Shown here in pieces: positions 28,312 through 36,046 of a stretch of DNA of 36,046 nucleotides. Position 1 is the first letter of the stretch. Each line of letters opens with the position of its first letter. Location: positions 1 to 36,046 of the forward strand of contig JANQQD010000173.1 in NCBI GenBank assembly GCA_028285185.1. Reading direction: 5' to 3'. The translations under genes and the position numbers were made by a program. The DNA comes from Anaerolineae bacterium. GTDB lineage: Bacteria; Pseudomonadota; Alphaproteobacteria; DSM-16000; Inquilinaceae. Under the pieces are notes generated by a model that made no database searches, was not told where the DNA came from, and worked only from the letters and a program-made list of their open reading frames with translations.

Positions 28312-29115
28312 CTAACTGGTATTGGCGGGCATCCGTTCCCGATCGAAACGGGCTGCCGCATCGTTTTGCGTCATCGACGCCATCAGGAAATCGGCGACCG
28401 TCGCGATATCGACGACCGGCACACCGAACTCTCTGCGAAGGCGTGTCCGGAACAGGACCATGCAGGTGCATTCGATGACCAGCGCGCGAAGGGCCGGCGC
28501 GCTGTCGAAAAGCCGGTGGGCGGCGGCCATGACGTCGGCCATCGCCGTTTCGAAGTCATAGGCAGGGTTTCGGGACGCCCAGTCCTTCCAGGAGGCCGTA
28601 TCGCGAATGTCCTCGATCACCACCAGATCTTCGCGATAGGCGGGCCAAACTGTCGTCAGATGGTCGCGCGTCAGGGATCGCGCGTCGTATGTCAGAATGC
28701 CAAGCTGTGCGTCGGCCGGCCCGCAAGCGCCGGAAAGCATCGGCAGTGCCGCCAGGCTTGACAGCGCGACGGGGATCCGGACCGCCTCGGCGACCTGAGT
28801 TTGATAGGCGACCATGAAGCCGCAATCGCCGATGATCGCCTTGGCACCGCGTGCCTCGAGCCGCTTCGCCGCGGCCGTGAAGGCCGGATCGAGGTGCTGA
28901 TCTCCCGCGATCACGGTCTCGGGCCACGCCCCGGCTACGGTCTCGTAGATCAGCTCGAAGCCGTATGTCCCGGTATTGGCCAGAATCGACCGGCCGCACC
29001 ATTCCGGCGCCGGCACATCCAGGCACACCATGCCAAGCTTGGGCGCCTCTGCCCGACGATGCCGGACCGACGACGCAATCCCATTCGCACCTGAGGTCGG
29101 ATCATCGTCTGACAT
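28312..29115 (-). CDS. Aspartate/glutamate racemase-superfamily protein
   Basis: This 267-residue cytoplasmic protein has two half-domains. The two expected catalytic cysteines are at Cys98 (IIGDCGFM) and Cys216 (VIECTCM), with an additional Cys218. The superfamily includes Asp/Glu racemases, hydantoin racemases and maleate isomerases. Substrate cannot be decided from the sequence. ATG 29115 is fixed by GGAGG 8 nt upstream. A longer open frame to 29319 would add a Trp/Arg-rich stretch that looks untranslated. The gene downstream on the plus strand is convergent. There is no obvious pathway partner nearby. Confidence 0.82.
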   Translation of the reverse strand: MSDDDPTSGANGIASSVRHRRAEAPKLGMVCLDVPAPEWCGRSILANTGTYGFELIYETVAGAWPETVIAGDQHLDPAFTAAAKRLEARGAKAIIGDCGFMVAYQTQVAEAVRIPVALSSLAALPMLSGACGPADAQLGILTYDARSLTRDHLTTVWPAYREDLVVIEDIRDTASWKDWASRNPAYDFETAMADVMAAAHRLFDSAPALRALVIECTCMVLFRTRLRREFGVPVVDIATVADFLMASMTQNDAAARFDRERMPANTS

Positions 29116-29242
29116 GTGAATGGCCTCCGGAAAGTGCGCCTGCGCCGGGACCCATGGCGGCAACGATGCCCACCGCAGAAGATCATACCTGATCTTGGAA
29201 GACCGACGCGCGCCTCCTCCACCGCATCCCGAGGCTCCGTGA

Positions 29243-29548
29243 CTATCGCCGGGACGTCGTGACCAGGGCAGACATGCCCCGGGCGATGACCATGCCGAGG
29301 GCGCAGGCCAGGAACACACCCCAGGCTTGTGCTGTGTTCAGGAACTTGGACGCCAGCGCAAGGTCGCTGGCGCCGCGGTTGAAGGCCTCCACCAGATCGA
29401 CACAGCCAAAGATGACGATGACTAGCGCCCCGGCGGCTGTCAGCGCGAACAGGCCGCCGACAACCGCGGCAATCGAGGTGAAGCCGCCGGTGTCGCGTTC
29501 GTTGTCGCCAGTGGGCTCGGTCGGGCGGTGATCTGCGGTCAAGGTCAT
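29243..29548 (-). CDS. Small two-helix membrane protein
   Basis: This is a 101-residue protein with a polar, acidic 25-residue N-terminus (TDHRP..GDNERD). It has two membrane helices, about 25-49 (SIAAVVGGLFALTAAGALVI) and about 70-93 (TAQAWGVFLACALGMVIARG). The loop between them contains CVDLVEAFNRGASDLA. No family is recognised. The ribosome-binding site before ATG 29548 is weak, but the hydrophobic pattern and a start methionine at the right place support a real gene. The racemase-like gene lies downstream on the same strand, 127 bp away. Confidence 0.6.
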   Translation of the reverse strand: MTLTADHRPTEPTGDNERDTGGFTSIAAVVGGLFALTAAGALVIVIFGCVDLVEAFNRGASDLALASKFLNTAQAWGVFLACALGMVIARGMSALVTTSRR

Positions 29549-29781
29549 GGGCTAGATCCGGGGTTGATGGCTGGAAGATAGGAATGCGCCCCCAAATTGG
29601 ACGAATTGCCGATCTGCATCAACGACGGTCCTCTCGGATCTCGCTAAAGATGTGATGATTTGTTAGTTAAGTTCGAAATGCGTGAATGAGGTGACGAGGG
29701 TGATGACAGAAATTTGTTAAGTGACTTTAGCATAGTGCGTATCAGCGATTATCGCAATCAGAGGGATTGAGAAACGTCAAT
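29549..29781. other. AT-rich divergent gap with repeated motifs
   Basis: The interval 29641-29760 is about 39% GC by count. ATTTGTTAGTTAAG (29658-29671) and AATTTGTTAAGTGAC (29711-29725) are partial direct repeats about 53 bp apart. The region separates two small membrane-protein genes transcribed in opposite directions and must hold their promoters. No boxes are clear. Confidence 0.4.
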
Positions 29782-30240
29782 ATGGAGGTACTTTCGGATA
29801 TTTCCGGATTCTTCAGTGCCGCGGCATTCGTGCACGTAATTCTCGCCTATAATATCGTTGTCGGCCTTCCGCCGTTCTATCGAATTCCTCAAAGACTTCC
29901 AAGAGTTGCCTTAAGTCACTCCCCAATAGAGCCGGGTGAGGTGGTGGACGATGCTAGCGCGATAATGGCGCCATTCATGATTGGCTCTATCATAATAATC
30001 ATGTTGTTTTTCCTGCTGGAATTGCCGTTTCCTTTTCTGATTCCCGGCATACTTTTGGCGTGTGCAGGGTTCCGGTTGAGGCGATATCTTTGCAGGACAA
30101 CGAAGGGGTCTCTTCCGTGGATCATACACGCGCCTGCCCCTTGGTTCCTGAAGACCTGGGCCTTTCGGTGGCCCTTGCTGTTGTTTGATGCCTGGACGCT
30201 GATCATCAGCCTGGCGTTGGCTTCGCTGATCGTACTCTGA
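29782..30240 (+). CDS. Hypothetical multi-pass membrane protein, atypical composition
   Basis: This 152-residue protein is of unrecognised family. Hydrophobic segments lie at about 9-30, 62-95 (two close helices, GSIIIIMLFFLLELPFPFLI then PGILLACAGF) and 125-152. A basic loop RLRRYLCRTTKG follows the middle pair. ATG 29782 is preferred; an in-frame TTG at 29767 is too close to its GAGGG. Codon use is visibly less GC-biased than in neighbours (many ATA, TTA and ATT codons). It may be recently acquired or orphan. It ends 184 bp before the glutamate dehydrogenase gene and could share its transcript, but nothing shows this. Confidence 0.6.
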   Translation: MEVLSDISGFFSAAAFVHVILAYNIVVGLPPFYRIPQRLPRVALSHSPIEPGEVVDDASAIMAPFMIGSIIIIMLFFLLELPFPFLIPGILLACAGFRLRRYLCRTTKGSLPWIIHAPAPWFLKTWAFRWPLLLFDAWTLIISLALASLIVL

Positions 30241-30424
30241 AGCGACGGCGCAGGATCGCCCCTGTCCCGGTGCCTCTCTTGCCGCACCCCTCGCGTGGGC
30301 CACCGGCCCCAGCCTCGTGCCCCCGTTTCCGCCAATTTCCCCGCCCCGGTCGATTTGCTACTGTACCTCTGAAACCAATCAAAGACGGCCCGGCAGAGTA
30401 CCGGGTTCGGGAGGGTGAGCACAG

Positions 30425-33400
30425 ATGTCGCTGCAGGCAGACCAGCACAAGAGCGAGTTGATCGAGCAGGTCGCCACGACCGTACGGGCGCGCATCGTCG
30501 CGGAGCGTGCCGAGCAAGCCGAAGCGTTCATGCGCCTGTTCTATCAACATGTCCCCCCGCGCGACATCATCACGGAGGAGCCGGAAGACCTCTACGGTGC
30601 CGCCCTCGGCCTCTGGCAGTTCGGCTCGCAGCGCGATGCGAGTGAGCCCAAGCTGCGCGTCTTCAACCCCACCTATGACGAACATGGCTGGCACACCAGC
30701 CACACGGTCGTGGAGATCGTGAACGACGACATGCCGTTCCTGGTGGACAGCGTCAGCCACGCGTTGCTGGAACGCGGGCTGACGGTTCATCTGATCATCC
30801 ACCCCATCGCGGCGGTGGAGCGCGACGCCGACGGCAACATGCTGTCGATCCGCGACCCGCTGGAGAGCGGTAACGGCGCCCTGTCGGAAAGCCTGATGCA
30901 CGTCCATGTGGACGAGCAGACCTCGGCGACCGAGCTTGAGGCCATCACGGAGGATCTGCGCAAGGTTTTGGCCGATGTCCGCGCCGCCGTCGACGACTGG
31001 CGCGACATGCGGGCCCGCCTGGCCGACACGCTGCAGAGCCTGCAGGATCGCAAGCTGCCCGTCCCGGAAGAGGATGTGGCCGAGGCGGTCGCCTTCCTGC
31101 AATGGCTGGACGACAACCACTTCACCTATCTGGGCTATCGCGAATACGGCTTTCGGGAGGAAGAGGGCCGGACCGACCTGAAGATCCTGCCCGACCGCGG
31201 CTTGGGCATCCTGCGCAAGCCTGAAGTGTCCGTGTTCGAGGGCATGCGCCAGTTCGCGGCTCTACCGCCGGACATCCAGCAGTTCATGCGCCAGCCGCAG
31301 CTGTTGATGGTCACCAAGGGCAGCATGCAGTCCACCGTGCACCGGCCGATCCATCTCGACGTGGTGATCGTCAAATGCTTCGGCGACGACGGCGAGGTGA
31401 GCGGCGAATACATGCTGGTCGGCCTTTTCACGTCGCAGGCCTATTTCACGAGCGCCCGCGAGATCCCGTTCCTGCGCCAGAAGGTGGTGCGCGCCCTCTC
31501 CCGCGCCGGCTTCGACCCGCGCGGCCATGACGGCAAGACGCTGACCCACATCCTGAACACCTATCCGCGCGACGAGCTGTTCCAGATCTCCGACGACGAG
31601 CTGGTGGAGAACGCCATCGGCGTGCTGCACCTGCAGGAACGCCCGCGCACGGCCCTGTTCGTGCGCGTCGACCCGTTCCAGCGCTTCGTCTCGTGCCTCG
31701 TCTATATCCCGCGCGACCGCTACAACACCGCCTTGCGCCGGCGCATCCAGGAGATCCTGGAGCGGAGCTACAGCGGCAAGCTGTTGTCGTTCTCAACGGA
31801 GCTCACCGACGGCGTGCACGGCCGCGTGCACTACATCATCCAGACGCCGCAGGGCGACATCCCCGCGATCCGCTCCGAAGAGGTCGAAGCCCAGCTTGTC
31901 GAGGCCGGCCGCGGCTGGCCGGACCGCATGCGCGACGCGCTGGTCGAAGCCAAGGGCGAAGAGGCCGGCTTGGCCCTGTTCCGTCGCTATGGCGAGGCCT
32001 TCTCCACCGCCTATCGGGAAGACAATCTTCCGGGGGCCGCAATCGGCGACATCGACCGCCTGGAAGGCGTGATCGGCACCGGCCGGATCGGCCTCAACCT
32101 CTACCGCCCGGTGGCGACGGACGACACCCATGTCCGCTTCAAGCTCTACCATGCGGGCGCGCCCGTCTATCTCTCCGATGTGCTGCCGATGCTGGAGCGT
32201 ATGGGCTTCAAGGTCTTGAGCGAGAACCCCTACGAGGTGCAGCCGCACGACCTGAAGGGCACGCCCATCTGGATGCACGATTTCGGCATGGAAAGTCGGG
32301 ACGGCCGGCCGATCGATCTCGGCGCCATCAAGCAGCTGTTCCAGGAGGCGTTCGAGCGCGTCTGGACCGGCGACATGGAAAGCGACGGCTTCAACCATCT
32401 GGTCCAGGCAGCCGGCCTGTCGTGGCGTCAGGTCGTCATCCTGCGCGCTTACGGCAAGTATCTGCGCCAGGCCCGCTTCGCCTTCAGCCAGGACAGCATC
32501 GAGGCGACGCTCGCCGCCTATCCGCACATCGCCCGGCTGATCGTCGACCTGTTCGTCACCCGCTTCGATCCGGCCCTGGGCCGGGACCGCGCCACGGCTG
32601 TCGGCGGCATCGTCGTGGAACTGGAGCACGCGCTGGACGAGGTGGAGAACCTGGATGAAGACCGCATTCTGCGCCGCTTCATCAACCTCATGATCGCGAC
32701 CTTGCGGACCAACTATTTCCAGCCGACCGCCGACGGCGCGCCCAAGCCCTATCTCTCGTTCAAGCTGGACAGCCACAAGATCGACGACCTGCCGCTGCCG
32801 CGCCCGATGATGGAGGTGTTCGTCTACAGCCCGCGGGTCGAAGCGGTGCATTTGCGCGGCGGGAAGGTCGCCCGCGGCGGCATCCGCTGGTCGGACCGGC
32901 GGGAGGATTTCCGGACCGAGATCCTGGGCCTGATGAAGGCGCAGATGGTCAAGAACACGGTGATCGTGCCCGTCGGCTCAAAGGGCGGCTTCGTGGTCAA
33001 GCGCCCGCCGCGGGAGGGCGGGCGCGAGGCGTTCCTGAACGAAGGCATCGCCTGCTACAAGATCCTGATGAGCGGGCTGTTGGACGTCACCGACAACCTG
33101 ACGGGCGACACCATCATCCCGCCGCGCGATGTCGTCCGCCACGACGGCGACGACCCTTATCTGGTGGTCGCCGCCGACAAGGGCACGGCCACCTTCTCAG
33201 ACATCGCCAACGGCGTCTCGCAAGATTATGGCTTCTGGCTGGACGACGCCTATGCGTCCGGCGGATCGGCCGGCTATGACCACAAGAAGATGGGCATCAC
33301 CGCCCGCGGCGCCTGGGAGTCGGTCAAGCGCCACTTCCGCGAGCTGGGCACGGATATCCAGAGCGAGCCGTTCACGGTGGTCGGCGTCGGCGACATGTCG

Positions 33401-35284
33401 GGCGACGTGTTCGGCAACGGCATGCTGCTGTCGCGCAAGATCCGCCTGTTGGCCGCCTTCAACCATCTGCACATCTTCCTCGATCCCGACCCGGACCCGG
33501 AAACGAGCTTTCAGGAGCGCGAACGGCTGTTCCAGCTGGGCCGCGGTTCCTGGGACCAGTACGACAAATCCCTGATCTCCGAGGGCGGCGGCGTCTTCGA
33601 CCGCAAGGCGAAGTCGATCACCCCGTCGCCGGAAGTGCGCGAATGGCTCGGTATCGTCCGCGAGACCGTGACGCCCAACGAACTGCTCAACGCACTTCTG
33701 AAATCGCAGTGCGACCTGCTTTGGTTCGGGGGCATCGGCACGTACATCAAGGGCCAGGACGAAACCCACGCCGAGGTAGGCGACAAGGCCAACGACCCCA
33801 TACGGGTCGACGGCCGTGAGGTGGCGGCCCGGGTGATCGGCGAGGGCGCCAATCTGGCCCTGACCCAGCATGGGCGGATCGAATATGCCCGCCATGGGGC
33901 GGACGCCGCCGGCGGCCTGCTGAACACCGACTTCATCGACAATTCCGCAGGCGTCGACTGCTCCGACCACGAGGTGAACATCAAGATCCTCTTGGGCAAG
34001 ATCGTCGGCGGCGGGGACATGACGGTCAAGCAGCGCAATAAGCTGTTGGAAGAGATGACCGACGAGGTCGGGCATCTCGTGTTGCGCGACAACTACCTGC
34101 AGACGCAGGCCATCACCATGACGCTGTCGGAAGGCTTCGACCTGTTGGGCGAGCAGACGCGCTTCATGAAGGCGCTGGAAAAGGCGGGCCAGTTGGACCG
34201 CGCCATCGAGGTGCTGCCGCATGATGAAGAGCTGATCGAACGCCAGGGCCGCAAAGAGGGGCTGAACCGGCCCGAGCTGTGCGTGATCCTGTCCTATGCC
34301 AAGATCACGCTCTACGAAGCCTTGCTTGCCGGCGACCTGCCCGACGACCCGGCACTGGCAACCGATCTGGTGCGCTATTTCCCCAAGCCGCTGCGCAAGC
34401 GGTTCGCAGCCCAGATCGCCGAGCATCCGCTGCGGCGGGAGATCGTCGCCACCGGCATCACCAACAGCATGATCAATCGCACCGGTCCCACCTTCGTTTC
34501 CGAGGTGATGGACAAGACCGGGATGGGCCCCAGCGATGTGGCGCGCGCCTATATCATCGTGCGCGACAGCTTCGACTTACTGCCCTTGTGGCTGGCGGTC
34601 GAGGCGCTGGACAACAAGGTCGATGCCGCCATTCAGACGCAGATGCTGCTGTCGATCCGGAGGCTGATCGAACGCGAGACCGCCTGGGTGCTGCGCCAGC
34701 ACGGCCAGGATCTGGACATGGGGGCGCTGATCGAGCGGTTCCGGCCCGGTGTGGCGACGGTGCGCGCCAATCTCGACACGCTGCTCTATCCCGAGGCCCG
34801 CACGGTGCTGAACAACCGGGCTGACGCCATGATGCAGGACGGCGTGCCGGAGGACCTCGCCTGGCGGGTCGCGACGCTGAACGTCGTCGGCGCCAGCCTC
34901 GATCTGATTCGCATCGGCGAGCACACCGCCGTTGAGCTGCCTGAGATCGCGTCGGTCTATTTCGGCCTCGGCCATCGCCTTGGCATCGCCTGGCTGCGCG
35001 ACCAGGCGGCCAGGATGCCAGACAGCACCCACTGGCAGAAACAGGCGGTCGCGGCGACCATCGACGATCTGAACGCCCTGCAGGCGGAGCTGGCGCTGCG
35101 GATCCTGGACGGGGCGGAAACACCGGTGACGTCCGATGCCCTGATGGCCGCGTGGATCGAGCGCAGGCGCCAGCCGATCGACCGTATCGATCAGCTGATG
35201 GCGGAGCTGCGGGCGCTGACGTCGCTCGATGTCTCCATGCTGGCTGTTGCCAGCCGCCGGCTGCGCAGCCTGGTGACCGGCTGA
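30425..35284 (+). CDS. gdhB: NAD-specific glutamate dehydrogenase, large (about 180 kDa) class
   Basis: This 1619-residue enzyme converts glutamate to 2-oxoglutarate and ammonia with NAD+, a catabolic role. It belongs to the large L-GDH180 class (GdhB; called GdhZ in Caulobacter, where it also affects cell division). A long N-terminal regulatory region with ACT-like parts runs to about residue 700. The catalytic core follows, with RGGIRWSDRREDFRTE and MVKNTVIVPVGSKGG (from residue 841, catalytic Lys region). The NAD-binding GVGDMSGDVFGNG (about 987-999) comes next. A helical C-terminal domain ends the protein. ATG 30425 has GGGAGG 10 nt upstream. The length is normal and there is no frameshift. 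A strong hairpin follows the stop. Confidence 0.97.
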   Translation: MSLQADQHKSELIEQVATTVRARIVAERAEQAEAFMRLFYQHVPPRDIITEEPEDLYGAALGLWQFGSQRDASEPKLRVFNPTYDEHGWHTSHTVVEIVNDDMPFLVDSVSHALLERGLTVHLIIHPIAAVERDADGNMLSIRDPLESGNGALSESLMHVHVDEQTSATELEAITEDLRKVLADVRAAVDDWRDMRARLADTLQSLQDRKLPVPEEDVAEAVAFLQWLDDNHFTYLGYREYGFREEEGRTDLKILPDRGLGILRKPEVSVFEGMRQFAALPPDIQQFMRQPQLLMVTKGSMQSTVHRPIHLDVVIVKCFGDDGEVSGEYMLVGLFTSQAYFTSAREIPFLRQKVVRALSRAGFDPRGHDGKTLTHILNTYPRDELFQISDDELVENAIGVLHLQERPRTALFVRVDPFQRFVSCLVYIPRDRYNTALRRRIQEILERSYSGKLLSFSTELTDGVHGRVHYIIQTPQGDIPAIRSEEVEAQLVEAGRGWPDRMRDALVEAKGEEAGLALFRRYGEAFSTAYREDNLPGAAIGDIDRLEGVIGTGRIGLNLYRPVATDDTHVRFKLYHAGAPVYLSDVLPMLERMGFKVLSENPYEVQPHDLKGTPIWMHDFGMESRDGRPIDLGAIKQLFQEAFERVWTGDMESDGFNHLVQAAGLSWRQVVILRAYGKYLRQARFAFSQDSIEATLAAYPHIARLIVDLFVTRFDPALGRDRATAVGGIVVELEHALDEVENLDEDRILRRFINLMIATLRTNYFQPTADGAPKPYLSFKLDSHKIDDLPLPRPMMEVFVYSPRVEAVHLRGGKVARGGIRWSDRREDFRTEILGLMKAQMVKNTVIVPVGSKGGFVVKRPPREGGREAFLNEGIACYKILMSGLLDVTDNLTGDTIIPPRDVVRHDGDDPYLVVAADKGTATFSDIANGVSQDYGFWLDDAYASGGSAGYDHKKMGITARGAWESVKRHFRELGTDIQSEPFTVVGVGDMSGDVFGNGMLLSRKIRLLAAFNHLHIFLDPDPDPETSFQERERLFQLGRGSWDQYDKSLISEGGGVFDRKAKSITPSPEVREWLGIVRETVTPNELLNALLKSQCDLLWFGGIGTYIKGQDETHAEVGDKANDPIRVDGREVAARVIGEGANLALTQHGRIEYARHGADAAGGLLNTDFIDNSAGVDCSDHEVNIKILLGKIVGGGDMTVKQRNKLLEEMTDEVGHLVLRDNYLQTQAITMTLSEGFDLLGEQTRFMKALEKAGQLDRAIEVLPHDEELIERQGRKEGLNRPELCVILSYAKITLYEALLAGDLPDDPALATDLVRYFPKPLRKRFAAQIAEHPLRREIVATGITNSMINRTGPTFVSEVMDKTGMGPSDVARAYIIVRDSFDLLPLWLAVEALDNKVDAAIQTQMLLSIRRLIERETAWVLRQHGQDLDMGALIERFRPGVATVRANLDTLLYPEARTVLNNRADAMMQDGVPEDLAWRVATLNVVGASLDLIRIGEHTAVELPEIASVYFGLGHRLGIAWLRDQAARMPDSTHWQKQAVAATIDDLNALQAELALRILDGAETPVTSDALMAAWIERRRQPIDRIDQLMAELRALTSLDVSMLAVASRRLRSLVTG

Positions 35285-35370
35285 CGGGTCTGCCCAACAA
35301 AGGCCGGAAAGCTGAGGCCCCATCGGGTTCGGGCCCGGTCATGCCGTCGGTGACATGCGGGGTTCGCATC

Positions 35371-35400
35371 CGGGCCGCAGCGAAGGTAGACTGCGGCCCG
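35371..35400 (+). terminator. Perfect 10-bp hairpin after the glutamate dehydrogenase gene
   Basis: CGGGCCGCAG (35371-35380) and CTGCGGCCCG (35391-35400) form a perfect 10-bp stem with a 10-nt loop, 87 nt after the stop. No T-run follows. It probably ends or stabilises the transcript. It also lies 34 nt before the next start, so it could sit in that gene's leader. Confidence 0.55.
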
Positions 35401-35433
35401 CAACTGCCAGGGCGCCGTTCGGATGCAGCTTTC

Positions 35434-36046
35434 ATGACAAGGCTCTTGTTCACGTGTGCCGTTTTCGGTGCCGTCACTCTCGCCGGATGCGCGCCCACGC
35501 CATCCACGACCCCGGCGCCGTCGGGCCCCCCGGCTGGGGAGGCAACGCTGACCTCTCTGTTCGGAACCTGGGAATCGACCGACAGCTTCACGCCGGCCGG
35601 CATGGACCCGATCGAGGTTCAGGCGTTCGAGGGCCTGTTTGTGGAAATCGGCGCCGACCGGGTGATCGGGCTGCGCGGCAACCGATGCGACGCCCCGACC
35701 TTCATCGAGGTGGGGCAGACGGGCGCCATGCCGACGCCGCTGCAAGCAGGGGCAGACGAGCAGTTCGCCCTGGAAGGCTTGGCGCTGATCGAGATCGCCG
35801 TTCTGTGCGCCGGCCAGGGATTCGACACCTTCTACAAGGTGGACGGCACGTTCCTGCTGACCATGATCGGCGATGCCGTCTATCGGCTGGACCGTGTGGG
35901 CGGCGAGCCCGAGCCGTCGGCTGAGGCTATCCCCGACGCTGTCGAGCCCGCTGCACCGGACCTTGAGCCCGCCGCGGCCCGGCGGGTGGCCGTCCGCTCC
36001 GGCGGGCCGCCGGAGCCGATGCCGGCACCGCGCGTCGAGATGGCGG
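35434..36046 (+). CDS. Lipoprotein of unknown function (3' end outside window)
   Basis: The frame is open from ATG 35434 to the window edge, at least 204 residues. The lipoprotein signal ends with lipobox LAGC, Cys19. A Pro/Thr/Ala-rich linker follows. Next is a roughly 110-residue folded part beginning LFGTWESTDSF, with alternating strands and a Cys pair (RGNRCDAP, VLCAGQG). The tail is Pro/Glu/Ala-rich (EPEPSAEAIPDAVEPAAPD), perhaps a periplasm-spanning segment. The GTWE start hints at a small beta-barrel, lipocalin- or META-like, but no family is recognised. The ribosome-binding site is weak. Confidence 0.7.
   Translation, partial: MTRLLFTCAVFGAVTLAGCAPTPSTTPAPSGPPAGEATLTSLFGTWESTDSFTPAGMDPIEVQAFEGLFVEIGADRVIGLRGNRCDAPTFIEVGQTGAMPTPLQAGADEQFALEGLALIEIAVLCAGQGFDTFYKVDGTFLLTMIGDAVYRLDRVGGEPEPSAEAIPDAVEPAAPDLEPAAARRVAVRSGGPPEPMPAPRVEMA

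Noticed and set aside
28190..28471. A possible gene remnant on the minus strand ending SYEDAALGSLVNTLVG
   Set aside because: The last 20 or so residues look protein-like, but upstream residues do not. There is no start or ribosome-binding site, and no family is recognised.

Overview
The window is GC-rich alphaproteobacterial chromosome, most likely from the Rhodospirillales/Azospirillum-like branch. Supporting this are a glutamate synthase small subunit placed before the large one (gltD...gltB) with Azospirillum-type sequence, a 1619-residue NAD-glutamate dehydrogenase, an EipB (DUF1849) envelope protein and a dapF-mtaB pair. I see no rRNA, tRNA, CRISPR array, insertion sequence or phage gene. 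Short AT-rich patches lie in a few intergenic regions, notably about 4730-4930 and 29640-29780.

Layout. 1-2000 (minus): the start of a phosphonate/phosphate-type ABC transporter, phnC then phnD (phnD runs off the left edge), with a Pho-box-like triplet upstream of phnC and a strong hairpin between the genes. 2003-4646 (minus): a cyclophilin with a TTG start and a chemoreceptor (MCP-A). 5245-6411 (plus): an orphan membrane histidine kinase. 6510-8368 (minus): uppP translationally coupled to an esterase. 8758-15445 (plus): gltD, a GST-family gene and gltB in one tight operon. 15556-18006 (minus): a second chemoreceptor (MCP-B). 18230-20492: small exported proteins (serine protease, two-Cys protein, lipoprotein, CAP-domain protein). 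20609-21976: a two-headed pentapeptide-repeat protein. 22051-24185: dapF-mtaB. 24134-27252 (minus): EipB, an M23 lipoprotein and a Sel1-repeat protein, an envelope group. 27479-30240: a YfcG/YghU-like GST lacking its cis-proline, an Asp/Glu-racemase-like protein and two small membrane proteins. 30425-35284: NAD-glutamate dehydrogenase followed by a perfect 10-bp hairpin. 35434-end: a partial lipoprotein.

How it fits together. Glutamate metabolism appears twice, as synthesis by GOGAT and catabolism by NAD-GDH. Much of the rest concerns the envelope: undecaprenyl phosphate recycling, meso-DAP supply, M23 hydrolase, EipB and exported proteins. The rest is sensing (two MCPs and a histidine kinase).

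The most striking observation is the pair of chemoreceptors. Anchored on shared motifs, their sensor cores have identical length (216 residues between anchors). MCP-B, however, carries exactly 70 extra residues on the TM1 side and exactly 70 on the TM2 side. Each insertion holds a near-perfect 7-residue repeat: Leu-based on the N-terminal strand and Met-based on the C-terminal strand. This looks like a symmetric ten-heptad periplasmic stalk that would lift the sensor about 10 nm further from the membrane.
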